In this document: piece by piece, positions 17,097 through 25,172 of the stretch
Position numbering within the stretch: the first letter of the stretch is position 1
Layout of the letters: each line of letters starts with the position of its first letter
From: an uncultured Verrucomicrobiota bacterium
Lineage (GTDB): Bacteria; Verrucomicrobiota; Kiritimatiellia; Kiritimatiellales; Tichowtungiaceae
Direction of reading: 5' to 3'
DNA: 56,921 bases
NCBI GenBank assembly: GCA_903826865.1
Contig: CAIKGD010000060.1
Span: forward strand, 1-56,921
Program-made: the position numbers and the translations under genes
Notes under the pieces: generated by a model
Told to the model about the DNA's origin: nothing
The model's input: the letters and a program-made list of their open reading frames with translations, nothing else
Databases searched by the model: none

Positions 17097-18861
17097 ACTG
17101 ATTATCAACGGAAAATCGATCGAAGCCCCCGACGGCGCAACTATTCTGGAGACCGCCCGGCGTGCCGGAATCCGTATTCCGACGCTCTGCTTTCTCGAAA
17201 AGCGCGAGCCCATCGGCGCCTGCCGCGTCTGTCTGGTTGAAGTGGCCGGCGCGCGAACGCTGATGGCGGCCTGCTCGACGCCGGTAACGAACGGCATGGA
17301 TATTAAGACCAACAGCCCGCGCGTCCGCGCGGCACGCAGACAGGTGGTCGAACTGCTGCTTTCCGAGCACGACGGCAACTGCCAGATCTGCGACCGCAAT
17401 CAGGACTGCGAGTTGCAGGCGCTGGCCTCGGAGCTGGGCATTCGCGAAATCGCCTACGAAGGCGAAAAAGCAAAGGCGAAGATTGACGACAGCACACCGG
17501 CGCTCGTGCGCGATAATTCAAAATGTATTAAGTGCCGCCGCTGTGTCACCGTCTGCTCGCAGGTTCAGGGAGTAGGAGCTTTGCATCCGCAGGGGCGCGG
17601 CTTTGATACCGTGATCGGCCCGGCCTTTACGCTCAACCTCGACGGCGTCGCCTGCGTGCAGTGCGGGCAGTGCGCCGCCGTTTGTCCGGTCGGTGCCATT
17701 TCCGAGCGGAGTCATGTTGAGGCGGTCTGGAAAGCGCTCGAAGATCCGAAGAAAACCGTCATTGTGCAAACTGCTCCGGCCATTCGCGCCGCGCTGGGCG
17801 AGTGCTTCGGTTGCGAACCCGGCACGCGCGTTACCGGCAAGATGACCGCCGCGCTTCGTCAGCTCGGTTTCAACGGCGTATTCGACACCAATTTCACCGC
17901 CGACCTCACCATTATGGAAGAGGGGACTGAACTGCTCACCCGCCTGAAAAAGGCGCTGGTGGACGGCGAGAAAGTTCCGCTGCCGATGTTTACCAGCTGC
18001 TCACCGGGCTGGATCAACTTCGCGGAGTATTACTATCCGGAATTCCTGCCGAACCTCTCCACCTGCAAATCGCCCCAGCAGATGTTCGGCGCAGTGGCCA
18101 AAACCTACTACGCGCAAAAGATCGGCGTGAAGCCTGAGGACATGACCGTCGTTTCGATCATGCCCTGCACAGCCAAAAAGTTTGAATGCCAGCGCGAAGA
18201 AATGAACGACAGCGGCGCACGTGATGTGGACTATGTGCTCACAACGCGCGAGCTGGGCCGCATGATCAAAGAGGCGGGCATCGATTTTATGTCGCTCGAA
18301 GACGAAAAGATGGACGCGCCGCTCGGACTCGGCTCCGGGGCAGCCGACATTTTTGCCAACACCGGCGGCGTTATGGAAGCGGCACTGCGCACCGCCTATG
18401 AAATTGTCACCGGACGTCAACTGCCGATGGAAAATCTGCACGTCAAACCGGTTGCCGGACTCGAAGGCATCAAAGAAGCCTCCGTTGTCATTACGGGCAC
18501 CGTTCCGGCGTGGTCTTTCCTTGAAGGCGTTGAAGTCAAGCTGGCGGTCGCCCACGGGCTGGCCAACGTGCGCCGTCTGCTTGAAAGCATCAAACGCGGC
18601 GAAAAGAGTTATCACTTCATCGAAATCATGACCTGTCCCGGCGGCTGCATCGGCGGCGGCGGACAGCCGCGCATGACGGATGACTCCGTGCGCCTCAAAC
18701 GCATCGGTGCCATCTACTCTGAAGACGAAAGCAAGGCGCTGCGCAAATCGCACGAAAACGACGCGGTGCAGCAGCTCTACAAAGAGTTTCTCGGCGCGCC
18801 GCTCGGCGAAAAATCCCACCACCTGCTGCACACGCATTATAAACACAAACCGGCGCTGTAG
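17089..18861 (+). CDS. hydA: HydA, [FeFe]-hydrogenase catalytic subunit (group A, trimeric type)
   Basis: A 590-residue enzyme. N-terminal [2Fe-2S] domain (CRVCLVEVAG), His-ligated [4Fe-4S] (EHDGNCQICDRNQDC), two [4Fe-4S] (CIKCRRCVTVC and CVQCGQCAAVCP), then the H-domain: L1 TSCSPGW (C304), L2 MPCTAKKFE (C360) and L3 TCPGGCIGGGGQP (C516, C520). It interconverts H+ and H2. With HydB and HydC it matches the ferredoxin- plus NAD(P)H-dependent bifurcating arrangement. ATG 17089 begins MYKLIINGKSIEAPDG, the family start, overlapping hydB by 8 bp. A terminator follows. The maturases HydF and HydG are not in the window. Confidence 0.96.
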   Translation: MYKLIINGKSIEAPDGATILETARRAGIRIPTLCFLEKREPIGACRVCLVEVAGARTLMAACSTPVTNGMDIKTNSPRVRAARRQVVELLLSEHDGNCQICDRNQDCELQALASELGIREIAYEGEKAKAKIDDSTPALVRDNSKCIKCRRCVTVCSQVQGVGALHPQGRGFDTVIGPAFTLNLDGVACVQCGQCAAVCPVGAISERSHVEAVWKALEDPKKTVIVQTAPAIRAALGECFGCEPGTRVTGKMTAALRQLGFNGVFDTNFTADLTIMEEGTELLTRLKKALVDGEKVPLPMFTSCSPGWINFAEYYYPEFLPNLSTCKSPQQMFGAVAKTYYAQKIGVKPEDMTVVSIMPCTAKKFECQREEMNDSGARDVDYVLTTRELGRMIKEAGIDFMSLEDEKMDAPLGLGSGAADIFANTGGVMEAALRTAYEIVTGRQLPMENLHVKPVAGLEGIKEASVVITGTVPAWSFLEGVEVKLAVAHGLANVRRLLESIKRGEKSYHFIEIMTCPGGCIGGGGQPRMTDDSVRLKRIGAIYSEDESKALRKSHENDAVQQLYKEFLGAPLGEKSHHLLHTHYKHKPAL

Positions 18862-18891
18862 AGATTCGCCGCGATAGAACGCAAAGAACGC

Positions 18892-18925
18892 AAAAAGGCT
18901 CCTGTCATATGGCAGGGGCTTTTTT
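18892..18925 (+). terminator. Rho-independent terminator after hydCBA
   Basis: Stem AAAAGGCTCCTG pairs with CAGGGGCTTTTT around the loop TCATATGG; one G-T pair and one mismatch, followed by a T tract. 30 bases after the hydA stop. Confidence 0.75.
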
Positions 18926-18943
18926 GTTTCCACTGTTTGGAAA
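18926..18943. repeat. GTTTCC-N7-GGAAA palindrome, copy 2
   Basis: Same arms and spacer length as 10159-10177, directly followed by a GGTAGGG repeat start at 18945. Confidence 0.6.
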
Positions 18944-18944
18944 A

Positions 18945-18980
18945 GGTAGGGCGGGCTCGCCGAGCACGCCGCAGTTCGAC
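18945..18980. repeat. GGTAGGG-type repeat, partial copy B
   Basis: Begins ggtagggcgggctcgccg and continues cacgccgcagttcgac; it lacks the CCCTACC right end of the full copies. The remaining bases to 19119 hold no gene that I can see. Confidence 0.65.
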
Positions 18981-19119
18981 ATCTGGTTCTGACCGCAGAT
19001 TTCACAGATGGTTGCGGATGGGTTCTAGACCTCACCCGATGACTGGCAGAACGATTTCAACGTTTCCGCAATTACCTTGAGATTTGCGGATTCGCGGGCG
19101 GAGAGTTAAAGATACGGTC

Positions 19120-19359
19120 ATGCAGATTGCATTTCCGGATGAACTGACTCAGGGGCTCGATCTGACGCCGGAACATGCCCGGCTTGATCTTGCTCTCGGT
19201 CTTTATGCGGAACGGCGGGTCACTTTGAGACGCGCCGCCAAAATCGCAGGCATGGTGCAGTCGGCCTTTCTGCGCAAACTCGGTGAACTGCGCATTCCCA
19301 TGCACTACGATCTGAGTGAGCTTGAAGAAGACCTTTTGGTCGTGAGGGAAACCGCGTGA
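19120..19359 (+). CDS. UPF0175-family antitoxin
   Basis: A 79-residue protein (MQIAFPDELTQGLDLTPE...) with the UPF0175 pattern LALGLYAERRVTLRRAAKIAGM and FLRKLGELRIPMHYD, a short helix-turn-helix-like antitoxin usually paired with a PIN-domain toxin of the DUF3368 type. ATG 19120 gives the family N-terminus. Its stop overlaps the GTG of the damaged toxin that follows, as in intact pairs, so the antitoxin now appears orphaned. Confidence 0.8.
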   Translation: MQIAFPDELTQGLDLTPEHARLDLALGLYAERRVTLRRAAKIAGMVQSAFLRKLGELRIPMHYDLSELEEDLLVVRETA

Positions 19360-19498
19360 TCGTCGTCAGCGACACATCTCCAAAAAGAAGGGCTTGATCG
19401 TTGCGTTGCGCGATTCGATTGAGCATCTGGAAACTGATGCAGGCTTCTATCTTTCCCGTCCGGTCAAAGAAAAAGTCCTTGTTGCTGCCGGTGAGTAA
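19356..19498 (+). pseudogene. Internally deleted PIN-domain (DUF3368-type) toxin
   Basis: The first codons, from GTG 19356, read VIVVSDTSP, the usual PIN start with the first acidic residue. A second piece in another frame from 19382 reads KKKGLIVALRDSIEHLETDA, then GFYLSRPVKEKVLVAAGE and a stop at 19496-19498. This is the typical C-terminus of DUF3368 PIN proteins. About 100 internal codons and the other catalytic acids are missing, so the toxin is inactive. Confidence 0.75.
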
Positions 19499-19776
19499 CC
19501 GATTTTCAAACCTTGGGAAAGTAATGTCCGCCGAATAATCGGTATTTATTGGCAACGGCGACCCTTGCGGGGCAGATACATAGATATAAACCGGGCATCA
19601 ATACGTATTTTCTTTTTCTAAAGTTTGGAAATTGAATAGATATCCGGCATTGAATATCATGCCCGTGCTTTCACGGAATTTCATTTATACCAAACGGGTG
19701 TAATCCGCGTTCGTCGCAGGTGCAGCAGTGCCGGTCGCGGAGCGTAACAGGAGCTGCAAAAACAGGAGGAATACGG

Positions 19777-20178
19777 ATGAAAAAGTCGATGGCAGGTATA
19801 CTGGCGGCAGGCACAGCAATTGTGCTCCTGTCCGGATGCGCAAGTGTCCAGACGGCGAAAAGTTTAAACGGACAGAAAATCGATGCGGCCGGAACTCCTG
19901 TGGCCCACATCAATGCAAAAAACTGGGGGTTGTATCTGCTTTCGATCCCGCTGATTTCCGGCACGACGGATGCGGGAACTGTAGGAAAAATCGGATTCGG
20001 CAAAGATACAGTGAATGTTGCCAGTATGGTTGATGTGGTCACGCGTGAAAGCAAAACGCTGGGCGGAACCAAAACACTTGATCTGGTTTCCCATGCAGGC
20101 AGCATGATGATGCCCCTTCCGATTCCGTTTATTTTCTATTTCACTAATGTTGAAGTCTCAGGTAATGCGGTGAAATAA
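19777..20178 (+). CDS. Hypothetical lipoprotein
   Basis: A 133-residue protein with a lipoprotein signal peptide (MKKSMAGILAAGTAIVLLSG followed by Cys, the lipobox LSGC). It is likely outer- or inner-membrane anchored. The mature part contains AHINAKNWGLYLLSIPLISG and ends with a hydrophobic PLPIPFIFYFTNVEVSGNAVK. The family is not recognised. RBS AGGAGG lies 7 bases upstream of ATG 19777. It stands alone with its own terminator. Confidence 0.75.
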   Translation: MKKSMAGILAAGTAIVLLSGCASVQTAKSLNGQKIDAAGTPVAHINAKNWGLYLLSIPLISGTTDAGTVGKIGFGKDTVNVASMVDVVTRESKTLGGTKTLDLVSHAGSMMMPLPIPFIFYFTNVEVSGNAVK

Positions 20179-20196
20179 GCGGCTGCTGCACTGTAA

Positions 20197-20222
20197 GCCC
20201 CGCTCTCCGGAGCGGGGTTTTT
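20197..20222 (+). terminator. Rho-independent terminator after the lipoprotein gene
   Basis: CCCCGCTC-TCCG-GAGCGGGG followed by TTTTT; perfect 8-bp stem. Confidence 0.9.
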
Positions 20223-20317
20223 AATTTTCACCCATCCTTCTGAATCTCCCGATAACGGAATTTGCGCTTCATACTTCGATAGTGTAAAAGCGGTTGAGCA
20301 AAAAGGGGAACCGTTTT

Positions 20318-20578
20318 ATGGATAAGCACATTATTGTCGGGGTTCACATCACTGAGCGGGTGAAACATGCCGCCGAAATTCAGAAAGTGTTTACGGAATT
20401 CGGCTGCCAGATCCGTACGCGTCTCGGACTGCATGAAGCGGATAAAGGGCTTTGTTCGCCTAACGGACTTATCCTGCTTGATATGGTGGACGATGATGCC
20501 AAGGTCGTTGCGTTCAAAAAGAAGCTTCTGGCTATCGACGGTATCGATGTGCAGTCGATGGTTTTCGACCACGCATAG
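20318..20578 (+). CDS. Small ACT-like protein, TM1266-like (putative hydrogenase-linked regulator)
   Basis: An 86-residue protein (MDKHIIVGVHITERVKHA ...) with the beta-alpha-beta pattern of ACT-like proteins: RTRLGLHEADKG, NGLILLDMVDDD, then FKKKLLAIDGIDVQSMVF. The pattern recalls the TM1266 family, small proteins often found beside [FeFe]-hydrogenase maturation genes. HydABC is encoded 1.5 kb upstream, which fits, but the match is by eye and the ligand is unknown. ATG 20318 has GGGGA nine bases upstream; a TTG at 20294 is less likely. A glycosyltransferase follows after 22 bases. Confidence 0.5.
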   Translation: MDKHIIVGVHITERVKHAAEIQKVFTEFGCQIRTRLGLHEADKGLCSPNGLILLDMVDDDAKVVAFKKKLLAIDGIDVQSMVFDHA

Positions 20579-20600
20579 CTGAATCAGAAAAGGCGGGCGA

Positions 20601-22112
20601 ATGAACTGGAAACAGACGGAGCGGTGGCTGATTCCTCTGCTGATGCTGGCGGGCGTTGCGTTTCGCTTTGTGCAGCTTCCGTTTTCCTGCATCTGGCTCG
20701 ATGAAGCATTTTCAATCAAGCTGGCCCGGGAACCGCTGGTCGATATTGTCCGTATTCTCAGTTCGGATAACGGCAGTCCGCTCTTTTATTTTCTGCTGCA
20801 CGGCTGGATGAAGCTGGCCGGTGACGGCGAATTCGCGCTGACCGCGCTGACGGTGCTGCTCGACTGCGCCGCACTGGCGGCGATTCCGTTTCTGCTGCGC
20901 GAGCTGTTCAGTGATGCGCGCATCCGGATTACCGGAACGGCCTGTGCGGCGTTCTGTCTGCCGTGTCTGCATCAGTCGACCAACCTGCGCTATTACTCGC
21001 TGATGGTTTTGTGCACGGTGTTCGCCTGGCTTTTTTTCTACCGTGCGCTGCATCGGGGCCGGATGCTCGACGGACTGCTGTTTGTCTTTTTTTCCGTAGC
21101 GGGATTTTATGCCCACACGTTTTATCTTTTTGTGCCGCTTTCCCAGTTTTTCGTGATGGCGATTTTTCACCGCCGGCGGCTGCGCGCCGGATTTATGGTG
21201 TTTATGTTTTTTATTGCCGGAACCGCGCTCTGGCTGCCTTCACTGGCGCTTCAGGTGACCGGCTACATCGCCGGAGCGACACCGGAAACCGTTCCGGAAC
21301 TGATGCGGTATAACGGTGCCGTCGGCGCGTATCTGCTCAGTATTTCAAGTCAGATGCTGTCGCTCGACTCCATGAAGATTCTGCGAATGGCGGTTGCGGC
21401 GGCGCTTTGGCTGTTTGTTGCCGTTCAACTTGTGCGCAGCCGGGGCCGGACGGTCGACGACCGGCATGCCCGTGAACTTTTCGCCGCTCACTTTGCATCG
21501 GTCGGCGTCATTGTGCTGGTCTCGATGATCCGTCCGATCTTCTGGCTGGATAAGATGGATCTGATCGGTCTTCCGCTGGTCTGCGCACTGACCGGTTATG
21601 CGGTTTCCAGGATTCGTTTCCCGGCGCTGGTGCTGGCCGTACTGATTGTGATGAATCTGGCCGGCACGACACGCTACATCAACTGGCGTATAGGCGGAAA
21701 ACTGACCGAACAGCGCGATGTGATTACGCGGCTTGGCGCAGAGGTTACGCCGGAAGATGCGCTGATAGAAACAGGTATCAGCCATTTCACGGTGGAATAC
21801 TATCTGGGTCAAATGAAGATACGCACCGGCCCGCGTTATGTTTTTCCGGAAGCGCAAATGACCCGTCCGTCCTGCATCGACCCTGAAAAACTGCTCAAAA
21901 ATCAGCCCGAACTGACGCAGGAAGCCGCGATTCTGATGCAGACGTTAAAAAAAGGAACCGGCCGGATTTATGTTTTCTACAGTCCGTACGACGGTTTGGC
22001 TCCGCTTTACAGCGCGCTCGCGGCAACGTTTGTACTGGAGCGCACGATTCCGGTGCGTCAGCACCCGTGGGGGCCGGTGTATTCGCAGTTGGATGTCTAC
22101 CGCCGCCGCTGA
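20601..22112 (+). CDS. Integral membrane glycosyltransferase (ArnT/PMT-like, GT39/GT83 superfamily)
   Basis: A 503-residue protein with about 10 membrane helices and the DE motif of polyprenol-phosphate-dependent glycosyltransferases in the first periplasmic loop (WLDEAFSIKLAREPLVDIV, ~33-51), plus SSDNGSPLFYFLLHGWMKL. A soluble periplasmic C-terminal domain starts near residue 360. It would transfer a sugar from a lipid carrier to a cell-envelope acceptor; donor and acceptor are unknown. RBS AAAGGCGGG lies upstream. It is convergent with the Nudix gene, 2 bases apart. Confidence 0.8.
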   Translation: MNWKQTERWLIPLLMLAGVAFRFVQLPFSCIWLDEAFSIKLAREPLVDIVRILSSDNGSPLFYFLLHGWMKLAGDGEFALTALTVLLDCAALAAIPFLLRELFSDARIRITGTACAAFCLPCLHQSTNLRYYSLMVLCTVFAWLFFYRALHRGRMLDGLLFVFFSVAGFYAHTFYLFVPLSQFFVMAIFHRRRLRAGFMVFMFFIAGTALWLPSLALQVTGYIAGATPETVPELMRYNGAVGAYLLSISSQMLSLDSMKILRMAVAAALWLFVAVQLVRSRGRTVDDRHARELFAAHFASVGVIVLVSMIRPIFWLDKMDLIGLPLVCALTGYAVSRIRFPALVLAVLIVMNLAGTTRYINWRIGGKLTEQRDVITRLGAEVTPEDALIETGISHFTVEYYLGQMKIRTGPRYVFPEAQMTRPSCIDPEKLLKNQPELTQEAAILMQTLKKGTGRIYVFYSPYDGLAPLYSALAATFVLERTIPVRQHPWGPVYSQLDVYRRR

Positions 22113-22114
22113 TT

Positions 22115-22603
22115 TCAGAGCAGCTCGTAGTCGAGCATGGTTTTGTGTTCGAACGTGAAGCGGCCGGTGAATTTTTCTCCGGCCAGCAGTTTCGGATACC
22201 AGACCGGATCATCCGCCCACATATTATGCCAGGGCAGGGCATCCACCGGAAACCAGTGCGGGACGGCCTCGTCGGTTTCGGTCGGCACACCTTCAAATTC
22301 AGCGGCGGTGAAAACCTCGCCGTGGATGCTGTGTCCGTCGGTGAACTGGAACATCAGCGTACCGGCATGAACCGGATTCAGCGGCGTGATGCAAAGTTCC
22401 TCCTGCGTTTCGCGTACGGCGCATTCCAGTGGTGTTTCGCCCGGTTCGAGCCGTCCGCCCGGTGCGTTGAAATAGCCCGCGCCGAAACCGCGCTTTTTAT
22501 GGATTAGAAGCATCCGGCCGTTCTGCAGAATGAACATCAGCGTCGCCCGTTCTTTCGGGTTCCAGCTTTTCCAGTCAACTTCTGAAACTTTTTTCATATT
22601 CAT
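22115..22603 (-). CDS. Nudix hydrolase, MTH1-like (8-oxo-dGTP diphosphatase type)
   Basis: A 162-residue protein with a full Nudix box, GRLEPGETPLECAVRETQEE (residues ~50-69). The C-terminal half, DDPVWYPKLLAGEKFTGRF and MLDYELL, closely resembles the region after the Nudix box in MTH1-type sanitising enzymes (DDSYWFPLLLQ...). Likely role: hydrolysis of oxidised purine nucleotides. Substrate is inferred from that similarity only. The start could be either of two nearby ATGs (22603 or 22597). Confidence 0.85.
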   Translation of the reverse strand: MNMKKVSEVDWKSWNPKERATLMFILQNGRMLLIHKKRGFGAGYFNAPGGRLEPGETPLECAVRETQEELCITPLNPVHAGTLMFQFTDGHSIHGEVFTAAEFEGVPTETDEAVPHWFPVDALPWHNMWADDPVWYPKLLAGEKFTGRFTFEHKTMLDYELL

Positions 22604-22666
22604 TTCATCAACATCATTTTTACCGCGAATGAACGCTAGAGCAATTCACAATTGAAATGCTGTACT

Positions 22667-22764
22667 ACCCACCCCGTCTGTCACTTCGTTCCAGCCACCC
22701 CTCCCGTGGATGGGAGCTTTAATAATCTCCTCCTTCGGAGGGGTGCCCGAAGGGCGGGGTGGGT
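22667..22764. repeat. ACCCACCCCG...CGGGGTGGGT palindromic repeat, copy 1
   Basis: 98 bp with 10-bp perfect terminal inverted repeats and an inner pair (CACCCCTCC ... GGAGGGGTG) with AGCTTTAATAAT in the middle. Similar copies lie at 24159-24246 and 25072-25169. MITE- or REP-like. The rest of this 274-base gap shows no gene. Confidence 0.92.
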
Positions 22765-22877
22765 TTGGACATCATGACGTTTCAATCGGTATCCGTCCTA
22801 ATGTTCGCGAATAGACAGGCTGGAAAAATCGGTTAATTCAGGCTGTTGCATTAGAGTTTATTTGTGTTCATTCGCGG

Positions 22878-24050
22878 TTAAATTATCTTGATTGGTTTCG
22901 GCGATGCATAGAGATCAAACTTCCCGAGAATGCCTTCCAGGCCGCCGTTATTGAGTTCCTTTTTCCACTCCGGTTTGAGACCGACTTTTTTCAGCAGCTG
23001 CCGGTCGCCGGCATAGACATAGGCGGTACAGCCGGTACAGCGCTGTTTAAGGAAGTCGCCGAACTCTTTCATCAGCGCCTCAGCCGAGTCGCGGTCACCG
23101 AGCCGCACACCGTACGGCGGGTTGACGACGATCGTGGCATTTTCAATCGTTGGAAAATCAAAGACATTTTTTTCCGAACATTGGAAGCGGTCTTTGCAAC
23201 CGGGAAGATTATTCAGGTTGGTGCGGGTGGCACGGACGGCATCGCGGTTCATATCGCTTCCGGAAAGCAGTCCGGCGGGCAGAGGCCGTATGGCGGCGTC
23301 GGCCGCCGCTTTGACTTTTTTCCAGAGACCGGAATCAAAGTCCGGCAGGCGTTCGAAGCCCCATTTTGTACGGAGAAATCCGGCCGGTATGCGGCAATAA
23401 CTCATGGCGGCCTCGCAGAGCAGCGTGCCGGAACCGCACATCGGATCAATCAGCGGACGCCCGCCGTCCCAGCCGGAAAGCCGGATGATCGCCGCCGCCA
23501 GCGTTTCCTGCATCGGCGCCTCAACCGAGGCGGTACGGTAGCCGCGCTTATGGAGCGAGCCGCCGGAAACATCCACACTGATCGTGGCGCGGTTGCTGCG
23601 GACAAAAAGATTAATGCCGAGATCGGGCGACTGTATATCAACGCTGGGCCGCTCGCCGCACTTCTGGCGGAAGAAGTCGCAGACGGCGTCTTTGACTTTG
23701 AGCGCGGCGTACTGCGAATGGGTCAGCGACGGTGTGTTCGAGGTGACGGCGTTCACGGCGAAAGTATCCTTCGGTGTCATGAACAGGCTCCAGTCAAGCT
23801 TGAGCGCGGTCTGGTGCAGATATTTGTCGCTGTGACAGTCGAAGGTGATCAGCGGCGCGAGGACGCGCACGATGAGCCGCGCCGTGTAGTTGATGCGGTA
23901 GAGCGTCTCCGGATCGGCCTCGAAATGGAGACCGCGGTACGCCGGTTTAATTTCAGTCGCGCCGAGACTTTTCAGTTCGGCTTCGGCGGGTTCTTCGAAT
24001 CCGGTGGCGATCTGAGCGAAGTACTGTTTGTGCTGTTGATATTGGAACAT
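22878..24050 (-). CDS. rlmL: THUMP-domain RNA guanine-N2 methyltransferase (RlmL/RlmK-N type)
   Basis: A 390-residue class I SAM methyltransferase acting on RNA. The N-terminal ferredoxin-like/THUMP part (FAQIATGFEEPAEAELKSLG, residues ~10-29, to ~165) binds RNA. The catalytic part has SAM motif I PLIDPMCGSGTLLCEAA (~200) and motif IV NPPYGVRLG (~310). The length fits stand-alone homologues of the E. coli RlmL N-terminal half (23S rRNA m2G2445). The gene lies between copies 1 and 2 of the palindromic repeat. The exact target position is inferred. Confidence 0.85.
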   Translation of the reverse strand: MFQYQQHKQYFAQIATGFEEPAEAELKSLGATEIKPAYRGLHFEADPETLYRINYTARLIVRVLAPLITFDCHSDKYLHQTALKLDWSLFMTPKDTFAVNAVTSNTPSLTHSQYAALKVKDAVCDFFRQKCGERPSVDIQSPDLGINLFVRSNRATISVDVSGGSLHKRGYRTASVEAPMQETLAAAIIRLSGWDGGRPLIDPMCGSGTLLCEAAMSYCRIPAGFLRTKWGFERLPDFDSGLWKKVKAAADAAIRPLPAGLLSGSDMNRDAVRATRTNLNNLPGCKDRFQCSEKNVFDFPTIENATIVVNPPYGVRLGDRDSAEALMKEFGDFLKQRCTGCTAYVYAGDRQLLKKVGLKPEWKKELNNGGLEGILGKFDLYASPKPIKII

Positions 24051-24158
24051 GGAAAGACAGTATCAAAGGCGCGGAATATTGGAATAGTGGAATGCCGTGA
24101 AGAAAACAGAGGCTTTACCGGTTAGAACCTTTAACGAATTATATGCCGTTGAGGGGAA

Positions 24159-24246
24159 ACCCACCCCGCCGTCCCGGCACCCCTCCGCCGGAGAGGATTT
24201 TAAAAGCTCCCCTCCTATGGAGGGGTGGCCAAAGGCCGGGGTGGGT
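24159..24246. repeat. ACCCACCCCG...CGGGGTGGGT palindromic repeat, copy 2
   Basis: 88 bp; same ends as copy 1, inner CACCCCTCC and GGAGGGGTG arms around TTTTAAAAGC. The middle differs from copies 1 and 3 while the arms stay complementary. Confidence 0.92.
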
Positions 24247-24255
24247 TGCGACTTT

Positions 24256-25038
24256 TCAATTGTGAAGTGCTTTAATGAACCGGTTGACGGCCTTGAAATA
24301 GCCGGGATGTTCATTAATGTCGTTATGACCCGTCGGCAGGGTGATGAATTCTTTCGGACAGCTCAGTGCCTCGCCAAGCCGCCGCCCGCTTTGAACCGGA
24401 ATCACCTCGTCAAACTCCGCCAGCAGCATCAGCGCAGGCATTTGAATCTTCGGTGCATAATCAATGGCGCGGAAAGGATGGCGCAGAATGCCTTTGACCG
24501 GCAGCCACGGATACTGAGCGCGCGCAACCGCTTCGATACTTTCGAAAGGTGTAACCAGAATAATTCCGGCCACGGCGGGCCGGGCAGCCGCCACCTGTAT
24601 GGCAACGCCGCTGCCGAGGCTGCGGCCCATCAGGAAAACAGTTGCCGGCGAAATGTTTTTTTCGGCGCAGAACAGATCGAAAATCGCGATGCTGTCGGCA
24701 ACCAGTTCTTTTTCGCCGGGCGTTCCTTCGCTCTGTCCGTAGCCGCGGTAGTTCACCATCAGGACATTGGCGTCGAGTTCTGCCAGCATCTCTTCACAGT
24801 GGCCCGCTAGGTCTTCGGCGTTGCCGCCGTAATAGAGAACTGTCTTGACTTTGCCTTTATCCAGAAACCAGCCCTGATGCTGTACGCCGTTGATTTTCCG
24901 GTCCCAGCGGAAATGCTCGAACTCCGGCAGTACATCACCGTGTTTCGGCAGAAAAATATAGCTTTCCTGACGACACCACATCCAGAGCACGGCGCATATA
25001 TAAAGCACTGCTGCGGAAATAAACGCCTTGATGATCAT
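24256..25038 (-). CDS. Membrane-anchored alpha/beta hydrolase (BEM46/YfhR-like)
   Basis: A 260-residue protein with one N-terminal hydrophobic anchor (MIIKAFISAAVLYICAVLWM). It is a serine hydrolase fold: VLMVNYRGYGQSEG (oxyanion strand), nucleophile elbow GRSLGSG, acid in LLAEFDEVIP, and His in LPTGHNDIN. Typical of BEM46-type hydrolases; the substrate is unknown. I chose ATG 25038 because it starts the anchor; further upstream the frame runs into repeat copy 3. The gene is bracketed by repeat copies 2 and 3. Confidence 0.85.
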   Translation of the reverse strand: MIIKAFISAAVLYICAVLWMWCRQESYIFLPKHGDVLPEFEHFRWDRKINGVQHQGWFLDKGKVKTVLYYGGNAEDLAGHCEEMLAELDANVLMVNYRGYGQSEGTPGEKELVADSIAIFDLFCAEKNISPATVFLMGRSLGSGVAIQVAAARPAVAGIILVTPFESIEAVARAQYPWLPVKGILRHPFRAIDYAPKIQMPALMLLAEFDEVIPVQSGRRLGEALSCPKEFITLPTGHNDINEHPGYFKAVNRFIKALHN

Positions 25039-25071
25039 AGATATTCCATTGTATGGCATCGGTTTGCTGCG

Positions 25072-25169
25072 ACCCACCCCGTCCGTCGTTTCACTCCGGC
25101 CACCCCTCCGGGTGAGGAGAGCTTTTTAATCCCCTCCATCGGAGGGGTGCCCGGCAGGGCGGGGTGGGT
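25072..25169. repeat. ACCCACCCCG...CGGGGTGGGT palindromic repeat, copy 3
   Basis: 98 bp, most like copy 1 (shares CACCCCTCC, GAGAGCTTTTTAAT and the GGAGGGGTGCCCG arm). It ends 3 bases before the nitroreductase stop codon. Confidence 0.92.
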
Positions 25170-25172
25170 TGG

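Noticed and set aside
22667-25169. CRISPR array
   Set aside because: The three repeats are ~1 kb apart, palindromic and variable inside, with genes rather than spacers between them.
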